Source of the DNA: Schoenoplectus triqueter
Taxonomy: Eukaryota; Streptophyta; Magnoliopsida; Poales; Cyperaceae
Assembly (NCBI GenBank): GCA_964058805.1
Contig: CAXKVV010001920.1
Coordinates: 1-32,308 of the forward strand
DNA length: 32,308 bases
Direction of reading: 5' to 3'
Position 1 is the stretch's first letter. Each line of letters begins with the position of its first letter. The notes below the pieces were generated by a model. It worked only from the letters and a program-made list of their open reading frames with translations, did no database searches and was not told where the DNA came from. Shown here piece by piece: positions 10,414 to 20,370 of the stretch. The position numbers and the translations under genes were made by a program.

Positions 10414-10421
10414 TATAAATA
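10414..10421 (+). promoter_or_regulatory. TATA box of the hAT transposase gene
   Basis: TATAAATA is followed by a CT-rich leader (CTCTATCTCTCTTCTC at about 10461). It lies between the left CCCG array and the transposase start, and a start site near 10445 fits the spacing. Confidence 0.7.
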
Positions 10422-10708
10422 CCACCCCATTTCATCTCATATCCTCACACAAACAACTTCACTCTATCTCTCTTCTCAATTCTCCAAACCAAACTCTCTC
10501 TCGTTAATTCGTTAATCTTTTGATATTAGCAATTCTCTAATTATATTATTATAGTAATTTTGTTACATTATCCAGAAAAAAATTAAAAATATTTATATTA
10601 GTGTTATTTAGTTATTATTGTCAATTTAGCAATTCGTTATATTATTTATCGTTAATTCGTCTTAAAGTTTCGGGCTTTCGACAATCTTTCGATTCCGACA
10701 AAAAAAAG

Positions 10709-11133
10709 GTTAGTTATTACTTATTAGTATATATTATATTTTATAATTAGTAATTTATAATTAATTTATATTTTTTAGTAATTAGTTTTTTAAATAAATA
10801 TTTGCACTCTTTTTTTGTCATTCGTTTCTTTTAATTCGTTTTTATTACATTCTTTATTTTTTTGTAATTACTTATATTTTTAATTTATAATAATTAGTTA
10901 TTTTTTATAAAATATTATTTAATAATTAAGTTTTTTAAATAAATATTTACATTCTTTAATTTTTTTATCATTAGTTTATTTTAATTAGTTTTTTTTGTTA
11001 TATTCTTTATTTTTTGTTACATTATTTATTTATCATTGTTTTTCTATTATATTCTTTTTTTTTGTTACATTGTTTTTTATCATTATTTTTTGTCAATTTA
11101 GCATTCATTATATTTTTTTTAATATTTTTTTAG
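10709..11133 (+). other. Probable 5'-UTR intron of the hAT transposase gene
   Basis: A donor AAAG|GTTAGT at 10709 and acceptor TTTTTTTAG|CA at 11133 enclose a very AT-rich 425-bp stretch ending nine bases before the ATG at 11143. The stretch contains a diverged tandem duplication (AGTTTTTTAAATAAATATTT near 10783 and 10928, period about 145 bp). Confidence 0.6.
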
Positions 11134-11142
11134 CAATATCAA

Positions 11143-11833
11143 ATGGCATCTCTCAATCCCTCTCAAGCCGAAGAAATGGCACATCGATTGAGCGTTGAAA
11201 TTTTTGGTGAAGAAATGCCACGTTCTAACCCTCCGAACCCATACTATCAACAAAATCCTAACCCTCCGCATCCTTATTATCAACAAATTCCATCACAACA
11301 ATATTATCCATCACAACCACATGTTGATCCTAATTACAACCCGCAAATCACTTCCTTTAGTGCCGGACAAGGTTCGACCTCATTTCCGTCAAGTTCTCAA
11401 TATCCGTCAAGTTCTAATCAATATCCGCCAAGTTCCCAATATAATACCGATACAACAATTAGTGGTGGACTTCCACCGTTACATCCAACGAGTGCGGGAT
11501 GTTCCACACCAACACCCGACTCAAGTGTCCCGGAATGAAAATGCATATCCAACTCTCGCCATGATGGCACGTGATATATTTGCCGTGCCCGTGTCAACCG
11601 TCCCTTCCGAATCCTGTTTTAGTTCAGCAAACAGGATACTAACAGATAAACGCAGCAGATTGGGTGCAAAGACATTCGAACGACTCGTATGCTTGAAAGA
11701 TTGGTTTGATGCAGAACAACGTAATCAACATGCACCCGTAGAACAATCATCCGGTGAATTTATGACAGAAGCAGATGGAGACTCAGATGGTATGCCCGAA
11801 AATGAGCTATGGTATATGAACTCGAATATTTAG
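11143..11833 (+). pseudogene. hAT transposase remnant: N-terminus joined to the dimerisation domain
   Basis: The first frame (11143-11538, 131 aa) begins MASLNPSQAEEMAHRLSVEI and continues as a Pro/Gln/Ser/Tyr-rich low-complexity region, typical of the poorly conserved N-terminus of plant hAT transposases. From about 11525 a second phase encodes NENAYPTLAMMARDIFAVPV, STVPSESCFS and LVCLKDWF, the hAT C-terminal dimerisation domain (Dimer_Tnp_hAT), then an acidic tail ending at 11833. The two parts are out of frame. Everything between, including the BED zinc finger and the DDE-type catalytic core, is absent, so no active transposase can be made. The junction is at about 11515-11535. Confidence 0.93.
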
Positions 11834-12056
11834 ATGGTATTTTTAAACACTTATATTTTATATTTTTTCCCCTATTTTTAAATTTTTTCTAGCATTTACA
11901 ATCCTTATTTGATTTTTTTCAATAAACTTTACTAACGAATAAAAAGTTAGAACTCCGCCTATGTATTACATAGCCGGTCCCAAACCCGGAATAAAGGAGG
12001 AGGGTAACTTTATTTATAATTATTTTTTATTTTCTAAAATTTATTTAATTTTATTT

Positions 12057-12420
12057 GATTATTTTTGAACTTTGAAAAAAAAATGACAAAAAAATAAAAT
12101 AATTTTATTATATCATTTAAAATTTTATTTCAATTATTTTAAGTCATATCATTTAAGATTTTATTTAATTTTTCAATAATTATTTTCGATTTTTTATAAT
12201 TTATTTTAATTTTTGTTGATTATTTTCAAACTTTGAAAAAAAATGACAACAAAATAAAATAATTTTTTTATATATCATTTAAAATTTTATTTCAATTTAT
12301 TTTAAGTCATATCATTTAATTTTTCAATAATTATTTTCGGTTTTTATAATTTTTTATAATTTATTTGATTATTTTTGAATTTTGAAAAAAAAAAGACAAA
12401 ATAAATAAAATAAAATTTAT
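12057..12420. repeat. AT-rich tandem repeat in the hAT 3' region
   Basis: Three diverged units of about 150-160 bp start at 12057, 12218 and 12367. Each begins GATTATTTT followed by ACTTTGAAAAAAAA or a close variant and a GACAAAA block; the first two share 'atcatttaaaattttatttcaatt'-type sequence. This lies between the transposase stop and the right CCCG array. Confidence 0.75.
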
Positions 12421-12531
12421 TGGTCAAGAATATAAGTTTTTATTTTTTTAATATTTTTAGTGTTTATTTTTGATTTTTTCGGATTTTTTTTGAATTTATT
12501 TGGATTTTTCAGAATTAAAAAAAAAAAATTT

Positions 12532-12760
12532 GACCCGCCGACCCGTCCCACCCGTCCCGACCCGCCCCGGCGTTGGACCCGCCCCGTCCCGACCCGCCGA
12601 CCCGTCCAACCCGACGGGTCTAGGACGGGTCGCGGCCAAACCCCCCGAATTGGACCCGTGCTAACCCGCCCCGCCGTAACCCGTTGACCCGTCCCGACCC
12701 GTCCCGTCAAAACCCGCCGACCCGCCATAACCTGTCCCGACCCGACCCGACCCGTCCCGA
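12532..12760. repeat. Right subterminal CCCG array of the hAT element
   Basis: About 28 ACCCG/TCCCG/CCCCG units lie on the plus strand, the same strand as in the left array. The segment 12736-12759 has five CCC runs with two-base spacers and sits about 14 bp from the right terminus. A core CCGACGGGTCTAG is shared in direct orientation with the left array (about 10131). Confidence 0.9.
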
Positions 12761-12809
12761 TTTTAATACACTAGATAGAGGTCAATAGAAGATAAGAATG
12801 GGATGAAAG

Positions 12810-13195
12810 TAGGGGTGTTAAAACTTAGATCTAATTCCCTGGATCAATCTGATTTCAAATAAATTATGAATAAATGAGTTGAATATGAATTAAGATTATT
12901 CGACGTGTCATGGCTTGACCTGACTTGTCCTAACTAGTTTAATTCTATTTTTTTAGATTTATTTTATGATTTAAAGTTAATCAAAGAATATATATATATA
13001 TACACTAATTAAAATCTATTATATATTAATTAATATTAAATTACTTAAAAATATATAAATAAATTAATACATACTTAATTACTTTATTCGAATCGGATCT
13101 GCTCAAAGAAATTTTGGCTTAATTTTAAGGGTCATGTCAAAAAAAATAATAAAATAATAACGATACGATCCAAATATGATCCATTGACACCCCTA
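12810..13195. mobile_element. hAT-like MITE, family C, complete copy
   Basis: The 5' end TAGGGGTGTTAAAA and 3' end GACACCCCTA form TIRs of the TAGGGGTGTYAA type seen in plant hAT MITEs. The 386-bp interior is AT-rich and non-coding. Eight-base flanks (GATGAAAG, ATTATACC) do not match, so a target duplication is lost or absent. Part of it recurs inverted at 14727-14905. Confidence 0.65.
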
Positions 13196-14726
13196 ATTAT
13201 ACCAATTTTATAAACCAATCCAATAATGTTATTAATGAAATATCAATTGACATCCAAATTATATAAAATTTGCAACACAATCATTCTATAAGCTTTAGAA
13301 TATGTTTATAAAGTTTTTTTATTTTTAAGATTTTGTGTGTATCTCTAAAAAGTAGGTTGTCGAAATTATCAAAAACTAAATAATTGCCAACTAATCCCAC
13401 CGTAAATTAATTAATTCATGATATTGAGCCATGCATGTTAGTTGTGATGAAAAATGTCTCTTAATTTTTGACAATTTTAATAATACCACAGTAAGAAAAA
13501 TAATAAAAGGAAAGGAATGCAAATCTTGTGTCACATGATGTAAACATAGTATTTTTTTCACCTTTCACAAGTCATGTTCTATAAAGTAAAATCATCAAAA
13601 TATTTTGCTCACATGATAATCATTCAATTCATGTAATATATGATTCAATTCATGTGATATGTGTGACAAAAAAATATAAAAAGATAATTTTGTATCAATG
13701 TGTTATTTCTATAAAAACCTCATGTAAGTTGAATTAGTTGGGATATTAGAGGACGAAATATAAAATGAAGTTTACACTGATTTTCAATTATTAATATTTC
13801 TCACTTAAATTATTTCAATGAGACATTAGAGTAAATCAAAATTATACTGTATTTATAAAAGAGTTTAACATTAGTCGATTGAGTATATAATTGTTATTAT
13901 TGTCTAAAAAAATTAGTTACTAAAAATGCAATAAAATATCATTGTAGTGAAAATATTTTTGTTACAAAAATATAAAAAAAAATAAAAGTTAAGACATGAG
14001 GATTATGGTTATTGGAGTTATCTTCAAAAATTATTTATTGTTTTACTAATAATCCAAAAAAAATTAAAACAGATAAAAGACAATATTTGCGATTCGGGTA
14101 TCTATTTGTAATTTTTTAATTTCTGGAGGATCATCATCATGAAAATGATGTTGGCAACAACAAAATATGGAGGTTCTTGATGTCAATCTTAAATAAATTA
14201 TAATTATTGTATAATATGTGATAATGCATTTTTTTATATTATATATATTTCCTTTCGAGTTTTATTTAAATTTTTTAAGGTCAATACATGAGAATCATAT
14301 TTAATAAAAAATGATATTTAAATAATTATCTAAATATAATGTTAATTAGGGAATAAATATTTAATCACATCAGAATTATATTTCAAACAATTTTTCATTG
14401 AAATATTCATTAAATGATAGTAATCTAATCAATCAAGTCTACATAACACGTGGTCTTATAATCTACCCAGTTGATAGAATCATACTACTTATCAGAAAAA
14501 AAAAGTTTAATTGATCTTGAATTCAGATCCTTCAAATTTCAGATGTAAATGTTTTTTTTAGTAGAGATCGATAGAGCTCAATGCCCCTCATTTTTTTTTC
14601 TTCCCTGATCATGCGAATTTCAATTTATGATTTTTTTAGTACTAATTAGCTATCATTTAAAGCCATTTACTGTCTACATTCTATCTTTTTTAGGTAAAGA
14701 TTGAAGTCGCGATCTAGATTTATATT
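13196..14726. other. AT-rich intergenic DNA
   Basis: No gene, RNA or bounded element is supported. There is only a small local duplication (TTCAATTCATGTRATATRTG at about 13623 and 13643) and many A/T runs. Confidence 0.5.
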
Positions 14727-14905
14727 AGGGATGTAAATGAGTAAGTTATTTTGAATCATCATTATTTTATTATTTTTAATCTGATTTATTTAAAATTGGT
14801 TCAAAATATCTTTAATCCCATCCGACTCGAATAAAATAATTAAGTATTTTTAATTAATTATATATATTTTAAGTAATTTAATATTAATTAATATATAATT
14901 AATAT
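14727..14905. mobile_element. Truncated, inverted copy of MITE family C
   Basis: TAGGGATGTAAATGAGTAAG and the following TATTTTATTATTTTT, ATCCGACTCGAATAAA and AAGTAATTTAATATTAATTA blocks match the reverse complement of 13013-13195 in the same order. Only about half of the element is present, and its other terminus is missing. Confidence 0.75.
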
Positions 14906-15647
14906 CGATTAGAGCAAGGTTTGATAAATATATAATATTTTTCTAACTAAAAAACGTTTGTATTATAAATTATATCTAAAATACCCTCGAAAAATTATAA
15001 TGTTATCTCCTCTGCCCCCTACCCACCCCTCATTGCCCTCAATCGACAAATACCCTAACCCCTGACCAGATTGACTCCCTCTAACGCCCTCATCTCCACC
15101 AACCTTCAAGGCAGATTGCGAGTCGCCACCAACGAACTTCACAGGATTGCAAGTCGCCACCAACGAACTCCATCGGATTTCAATCGTCCAACCGTTCTAT
15201 GTCACACATCCGAGTCAGATCGGATTGACTGGCTCTTACCAATCAACTGAGATTTTTTGCTGTGAATAGGATGCATAATTCATGGATACCCTGTGGGTAA
15301 GATTTATATACCAAATTTATGAATTTCTAACTGATATGATTGTGTGAACAACTTCGTATTTTTTTGCTGTTAATTTTTAACTGTGAATGATTTAAGAAAC
15401 GAGCTATTGAAGATTTTTTAACTGTGAATGAATTAAGAAACGAGTCACATGCAAAGAAGGGCTTATAAAAAATCTTATACCAAGCACCAATAAGAGAGAG
15501 GCATGCATGAGTCAAGAAGTATATGTATGATTCTACACCATTTTTTTCTATTGCACATCAATCTTAGTATTAATGTCAGTATTACACCTCTAAACCAGTA
15601 TTTAAAATACCATTCTGCACCATTATATTCTGAAGTATATGGATAGA
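14906..15647. other. Non-coding region with two short tandem duplications
   Basis: A CT-rich, GC-higher patch at 15000-15240 carries a 31-bp duplication (GATTGCGAGTCGCCACCAAC at 15114; again from 15145). At 15373-15447 a 41-bp-period duplication repeats AACTGTGAATGAWTTAAGAA. The compositional contrast with its surroundings suggests captured gene sequence, but no protein domain can be read. Confidence 0.55.
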
Positions 15648-15655
15648 AGTATATG

Positions 15656-15847
15656 CAGGGGCGGATCCAGGGGGGGCTGGGTGGGTCCAGCCCCCTAATT
15701 TTTCAAAAACGTCCGATAAATATATATAATTTCATAAAAAATTAAAAAAATTATATATCTAACCCCTCTTAATATTTTTCTCTGTAGTAAACATCTGACC
15801 TCTCCAGTCTCGGCCTCTCTCAATCTAAAATTCTGACTCCGCCTCTG
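15656..15847. mobile_element. hAT MITE, family D, 192 bp
   Basis: TIRs CAGGGGCGGA and (inverted) CAGAGGCGGA bound a 192-bp non-coding element flanked by a perfect 8-bp duplication AGTATATG (15648-15655, 15848-15855). The CAGNG end and 8-bp duplication are diagnostic of hAT. The left subterminal part has a small GGGCTGGG...CCAGCCCCC hairpin. Confidence 0.93.
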
Positions 15848-16720
15848 AGTATATGCTCATGTTATTAATTTCAAGAATTTCTTTGTATTTGCAGGAAGAG
15901 ATATGGTGGTGGTACAAGTACATTTTAGACAAATGGTGGTGATACAAGTACATCTGTGTTAGGATTTTCAGTTTTTGAATTATGTTAGGAATTTGAATTT
16001 TTGAATTATGTTTAGACTATGTTGAGCTATGGTTGAATTATGTTAGGAATTTCTCTGTATTTGAATTATGTTTAAGTTATGAATTATGAATTTCAATGTA
16101 TGCATTCTGGATAAATATAAGCAATTTGTTCTCAGGTCACATCTGGTAATGAACTAAGCGAATTCATTTGATAATTGCAACTGATAAATGAAACTGAAGC
16201 GATTTTATTTGTTTTCAACTGATAAATGAAACTGAAATGCGACTGGTGAATGCACTGGTAATTTTCAGTGAGACCATGCACTGGTAAATGCAAACTGAAA
16301 AGGAAATGGGATATCGCAATCTAGCATAACTATGCAATGGTAAATTCGAACTAAATAGAAGAGCACTTTCAATCTAGCACAACTACGCAATGCATTTAGT
16401 TTTTCCAAAATTAAAATCGGAATCTAACTTTTCAGTGAGATCCTCAGAAACAAAGGAAATTGAAACCAAAAAGTACTCACATTTTTGTTGTTGGAGGAAG
16501 GAGGAGGATGAAGGAGGAGGAGAGAGGATAGAAAGAGAGAGGGGAATGTCTGGCATTTGTGAAAGACGGAATGAAGATAGTGGTATTATTGAAAATATGA
16601 AATTACATTAGAGTGGCATAATTATAAGCCAAATGAGATTTTATTGACAATTAGCTAGATTCTAAGTTAGAAGTGATATTTTTTAAAATTTCAGACTTTG
16701 TAATGGCATTTAAATAATTT
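15848..16720. other. Non-coding region with internal short repeats
   Basis: Repeated phrases include TTGAATTATGTTWAG (15975-16080) and ACTGATAAATGAAACTGAA (16168 and 16215). A GGA/GAGA purine-rich patch lies at 16490-16545. The 73-residue frame at 16390-16611 spans this low-complexity patch and has no recognisable domain. It could be part of an older element, but no ends were identified. Confidence 0.45.
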
Positions 16721-17850
16721 TCCCAAGGTAATATAATGTGCTTGGTCGATATAAATATAGTAAAATAATTCATAAATTATTCGTGAATTTTTCATTTTCA
16801 GTAAATGGACGGATGAATTAAATTGACCTCATAAATTATTTTCCAAAAATATTATATAACAGTGATTACTGATGAGGACAATGGCAGGTTCACGCGACAC
16901 AAAATTACACACCGCAGCTGCAGCAAACGATCCAAGATCCGTTGGACTATTTCATAAATTAATCCAATTGACCAGTGAATAAAATTTAAATATAATACAG
17001 AAAATATATTTCCTGACGAGGCAAATCCATATTTCTTACAAAACCGGATGTCTCAATAACTCAATACCAGTTATACAAGCGATTAATGATACCTCATAAC
17101 AAGACATGACTGCCGCTCCTCCTTTTACAACTGGAATTGCTTGTAAAAAGAGACAAACAGGATATTTTCATGCATACCCAGATAAAATTGCTTAATGTCG
17201 TCTGTATATATAGCAAACACAAGAAAAACCTGCACCGACGTTATATCTTACTTATGAATATCAATTTATTTAAAATAAAAACACCAACTCTTTTTTTTCC
17301 TTTTTTTCTAAAAAATAAATTGCACTTGTCTTCCTCATTATTCATGAGAAAAAATGTAAGAAGGGTTGATTTCATATTGTATAATTCAGAGGGTTAGAAT
17401 AAAATTATGCCCAAGAGGAATAGCGCAAAAACGGTTGAAGGCCCGTTGAAATGTAGTGTCACTTGTTTATTTCAGGATTTGATTTAGATCCCGTTTGATT
17501 TTGATATGACTTTTCATAGAGACTAAGCAGGCATTGGCCTTGGTGGAGTGACCGAGAGTGTCATATCTCATATCTCGTTTGGATAAACGTCAAGATTTCC
17601 ATAAAAGGATGGATAAAAATAAAACCCATAATGTTTTCTTTTTGTTTCAGCATTTTGCCAGAGCTACATGACAATTTTGCGAAATTAACATCAAAAGGCG
17701 AATATCGTGCCGAATCTTTGACAAAAACAGTAAAATTTGGAAAATTAATTTTTATCACAGTATGAATGGTAAAAAAAATGTTATCAATTTTAATTTCCAC
17801 TCATTTTGTACATACCGTTGTCAGAGTATTTTTATTGGATGATTATATTA
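16721..17850. other. Intergenic DNA
   Basis: No supported gene. Reading frames at 17137-17397 (plus) and 17561-17800 (minus) show no domain, codon-like pattern or splice context and are treated as chance. Confidence 0.5.
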
Positions 17851-18124
17851 TGTTGTAGGGATTTTCTACAATCAAATAATGAAGAAATTGAGAGAGGGAA
17901 CAGAGAAATGATGGTTGATAATTTTTATTATCAAGTAACATACAAATGTTACACTGACTAATTGCCGTATATATACATGAGTGAGAAAGTAACGAAAAAA
18001 AAATGTTATAGTTGGCACAGTGTGTACCGTTGGTACTGTCTCTATTTCTAAGAATAAAATAAGATTACTAGTAACCCTTTGCTAATTATAAGGTTGGATG
18101 TTTTAATGAGTATTAATCTTAACA
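17851..18124 (-). mobile_element. Probable solo LTR (copia-like)
   Basis: On the minus strand it starts TGTTAAGATTAATACTCATT, contains a TATA-like TATATATACGG, then a poly-A-signal-like AATAAAA and CTCTCTCAATTTCTTC, and ends CCCTACAACA. That layout (TG...CA, promoter, leader near the 3' end) is typical of a plant copia LTR. No internal domain or second LTR is present. Five-base flanks (TATTA, AATAA) agree at only three of five positions, so the target duplication is weak. Confidence 0.55.
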
Positions 18125-18393
18125 AATAAGAAAGATATAAAAACAATTATGTTCAATCTTATACTTATTATCAATATTTGTCTTACTAATATTTATATAT
18201 TCAAGCCTTAAAAGTAAAGTAATTAACGTACTTGAGAGTAGAGACTCATTTTCTACGTAATATTTTTTGGGACATTTTTCATATATATTTGATCAAATTG
18301 TACTACGTTAATTTTCTGAAATCAAAAAAGAAAAATGTAAAACTAATTTTCTCTGATCTATTTATTATGAATATCTTTATGAATGTCTAGGCA

Positions 18394-18788
18394 TAGGGGC
18401 GGACCCAGCTTATATCAGGGGGCAGCTGCCCCCTGGATTTTGAAAATCAGTGATTTTCGATAATTTGCCCTCGAAATTGTCTGATTAATTTTACTGAGAA
18501 AAAATATTTAATATCGTGCATAATAAAATAATTATACAAAGATATCAAAATATAAAGATCCGTAAATGAAAACTTCCTTCATCAACTTGATTATCTATTA
18601 GTTTGATATTTATTTTGTTGTTATTTTTAATATATAAAATATTATTATTTTAATAAAAAAATTATTAGATAATAATATATATTAAATTATTATTTTTTAT
18701 TTAGTACATGATTAGTTAATGGATTTAAACCCGATAAACTATTACAATCTGATAATTACCCTCTGATCAAAATACTGCATCCGCCCTT
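18394..18788. mobile_element. hAT MITE, family E, 395 bp
   Basis: The element is flanked by a perfect 8-bp duplication TCTAGGCA (18386-18393, 18789-18796). The left end TAGGGGCGGA and right end TCCGCCCTT are degenerate TIRs of the CAGGGGCGGA type also seen at 15656. A GGGGGCAGCTGCCCCC palindrome lies near the left end. The interior is non-coding and recurs at 25242-25610. Confidence 0.9.
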
Positions 18789-18869
18789 TCTAGGCAGGTC
18801 ATGAAAGTGAAATAAATATTTTGACCCATCCTTGGTTTGATAGTCGATAAATAATTCGGTTCAAATTAT

Positions 18870-18905
18870 GAATACCTAGGCAGGTCATGAAAGTGACACA
18901 AAAGA
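18870..18905. repeat. Second copy of the family E insertion-site sequence
   Basis: TATGAATACCTAGGCAGGTC followed by ATGAAAGTGA repeats the sequence that flanks the MITE (TATGAATGTCTAGGCA on its left, GGTCATGAAAGTGA on its right). It is an unoccupied duplicate of the target site, about 87 bp downstream of the right flank. Confidence 0.8.
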
Positions 18906-18978
18906 GAAGTTGTGATGACAAATAATGCGGTTGATTCTTTATCTTCGAAGCAAGTTAATTTGAGAAAAAATATATATA

Positions 18979-19015
18979 ATATAATAATAATAATAATAAT
19001 AATAATGATAATAAT
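18979..19015. repeat. AAT/ATA trinucleotide microsatellite
   Basis: About nine uninterrupted ATA units are followed by an interrupted TGATAATAAT tail. Confidence 0.9.
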
Positions 19016-20370
19016 TTATTCTATACATTGAGAGAAATTAACGATAATTTTATGCTGAATTAAATGCCACTGAAGTGGCAATAGCCAATAAGTTTCGGAG
19101 AGTAATAAATGATACAATTTCTGTAATAATTCCCACAGTGCTACGAGTCAACAATGAATCTCGTACCAGTACCAGAAGGCTCAGTTGTGGGGCTGGGGCA
19201 CAAGATTTATATATCTCCATACACGGTATAAAGCAATACAACAATATCATCTGACATGTCACATGAGTGAGTGGCATTTAGTGAAAGATGGCAGATGCTG
19301 TGCAACATTACATTTTTCTCATTTTCTGTGTTCGAAGACAGCATTCAATTTTCATCAGCGCCATAAATACAAATTATGAACCATGCATAAATATAAGAAC
19401 ACACTTAAGATGAAAAAAACGCTTATTTCATTAATTGCCTCGAGAGCTGCATCATAAAAAGAAAGAATAAAAATAGAATGCTCCAAGTTATCCTCTCAAT
19501 GTATTGATGTGTTGGCATTGGATAAATAAATTGATCATTTTTTTATTGTTGCCCGAGATCATTTATTAGTATATGTGAGGAGTTGCTAGTAAATCATAAA
19601 TCTACCAGTTCATTATATAGTTAATTATTTGTATCATATACTTAATTTACCATATATTATTTATAACTATGTTTAATATTTGATTAAAAAATTATATAAT
19701 AAAATATTGTATGGTGAAGATATGTAACATGATTTGAACTGGTAAGAATTTATTAATTAGATTCTAAGTCATATTTCCATCACTTTATCTTAGTTGGACA
19801 GCCTCTAACCATATCTTTACCACCATAAACTATATATAAATATATGTAATATCTAATATTATCTCAAGCCCCTAACCATCTCTCTACCACCATGAACTAT
19901 ATATAAATATATGTAATATCTAATATTATCTCATTTATTGTACTATTTGATGTCACTACCCTAATAGAAATTGCCTCCAAAATAAGAAACCTTTCTTCAC
20001 AACAAGTACCTTAATTAATCCTCCCCATCAAAATTACATCTGTTTCATTCAAAAAAAAAATAGTAAATATGTCACGAAATGGAACCGAGACGCATCTCTC
20101 CCACATTTATAGTACTCTATTATTAGTGATGGAAAAAAAATCGGATTTCAATTTCAAATCTGGTTACAACAAACAAATTAGATGCGTGAGCATATCTCCT
20201 AGCAAGCTAGTCGTACATACAAATCCCCGACCTAATAATAAAACCAAAAGGAGGGATCTTTATCCGTCAGCAACAAAAATAAAACAAAAGACGCCATCAA
20301 AATTACAACAAAGAGAAGTAGAGAACTGAAAGAGGAATGTAGCATTTGTTAATCGACACTAAAATCAAAA
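19016..20370. other. Region downstream of the EPFL gene
   Basis: No further gene is supported; small frames at 19050-19379 and 20069-20329 lack domains. The part nearest 20371 should hold the EPFL 3' UTR (the gene reads leftward), but no clear poly-A signal was identified. Confidence 0.45.
19805..19935. repeat. 67-bp tandem duplication
   Basis: Two adjacent units start at 19805 and 19872. They share TACCACCATRAACTATATAT, then AAATATATGTAATATCTAAT and ATTATCTCA, with a few substitutions only near their starts. Confidence 0.9.

Larger units (their letters stand above)
10010..12773 (+). mobile_element. Internally deleted hAT-superfamily transposon
   Basis: Perfect 13-bp TIRs (TAGTGTATTAAAA at 10010-10022, inverted at 12761-12773) are flanked by a perfect 8-bp target-site duplication, GATAGAGG (10002-10009 and 12774-12781). 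The TAGNG terminus, 8-bp duplication and hAT dimerisation domain together place it in hAT. Both ends carry dense CCCG arrays. Inside are a TATA box, a 5'-UTR intron, an N-terminal reading frame and the C-terminal dimerisation remnant. The BED zinc finger and catalytic RNase H-like core are missing. The intact TSD and TIRs suggest a fairly recent, trans-mobilised insertion. Confidence 0.95.

Noticed and set aside
19050..19277. 75-residue minus-strand ORF with a hydrophobic C-terminal half, considered as a reverse-transcriptase fragment
   Set aside because: No catalytic motif or conserved RT phrase can be found and there is no flanking pol sequence.
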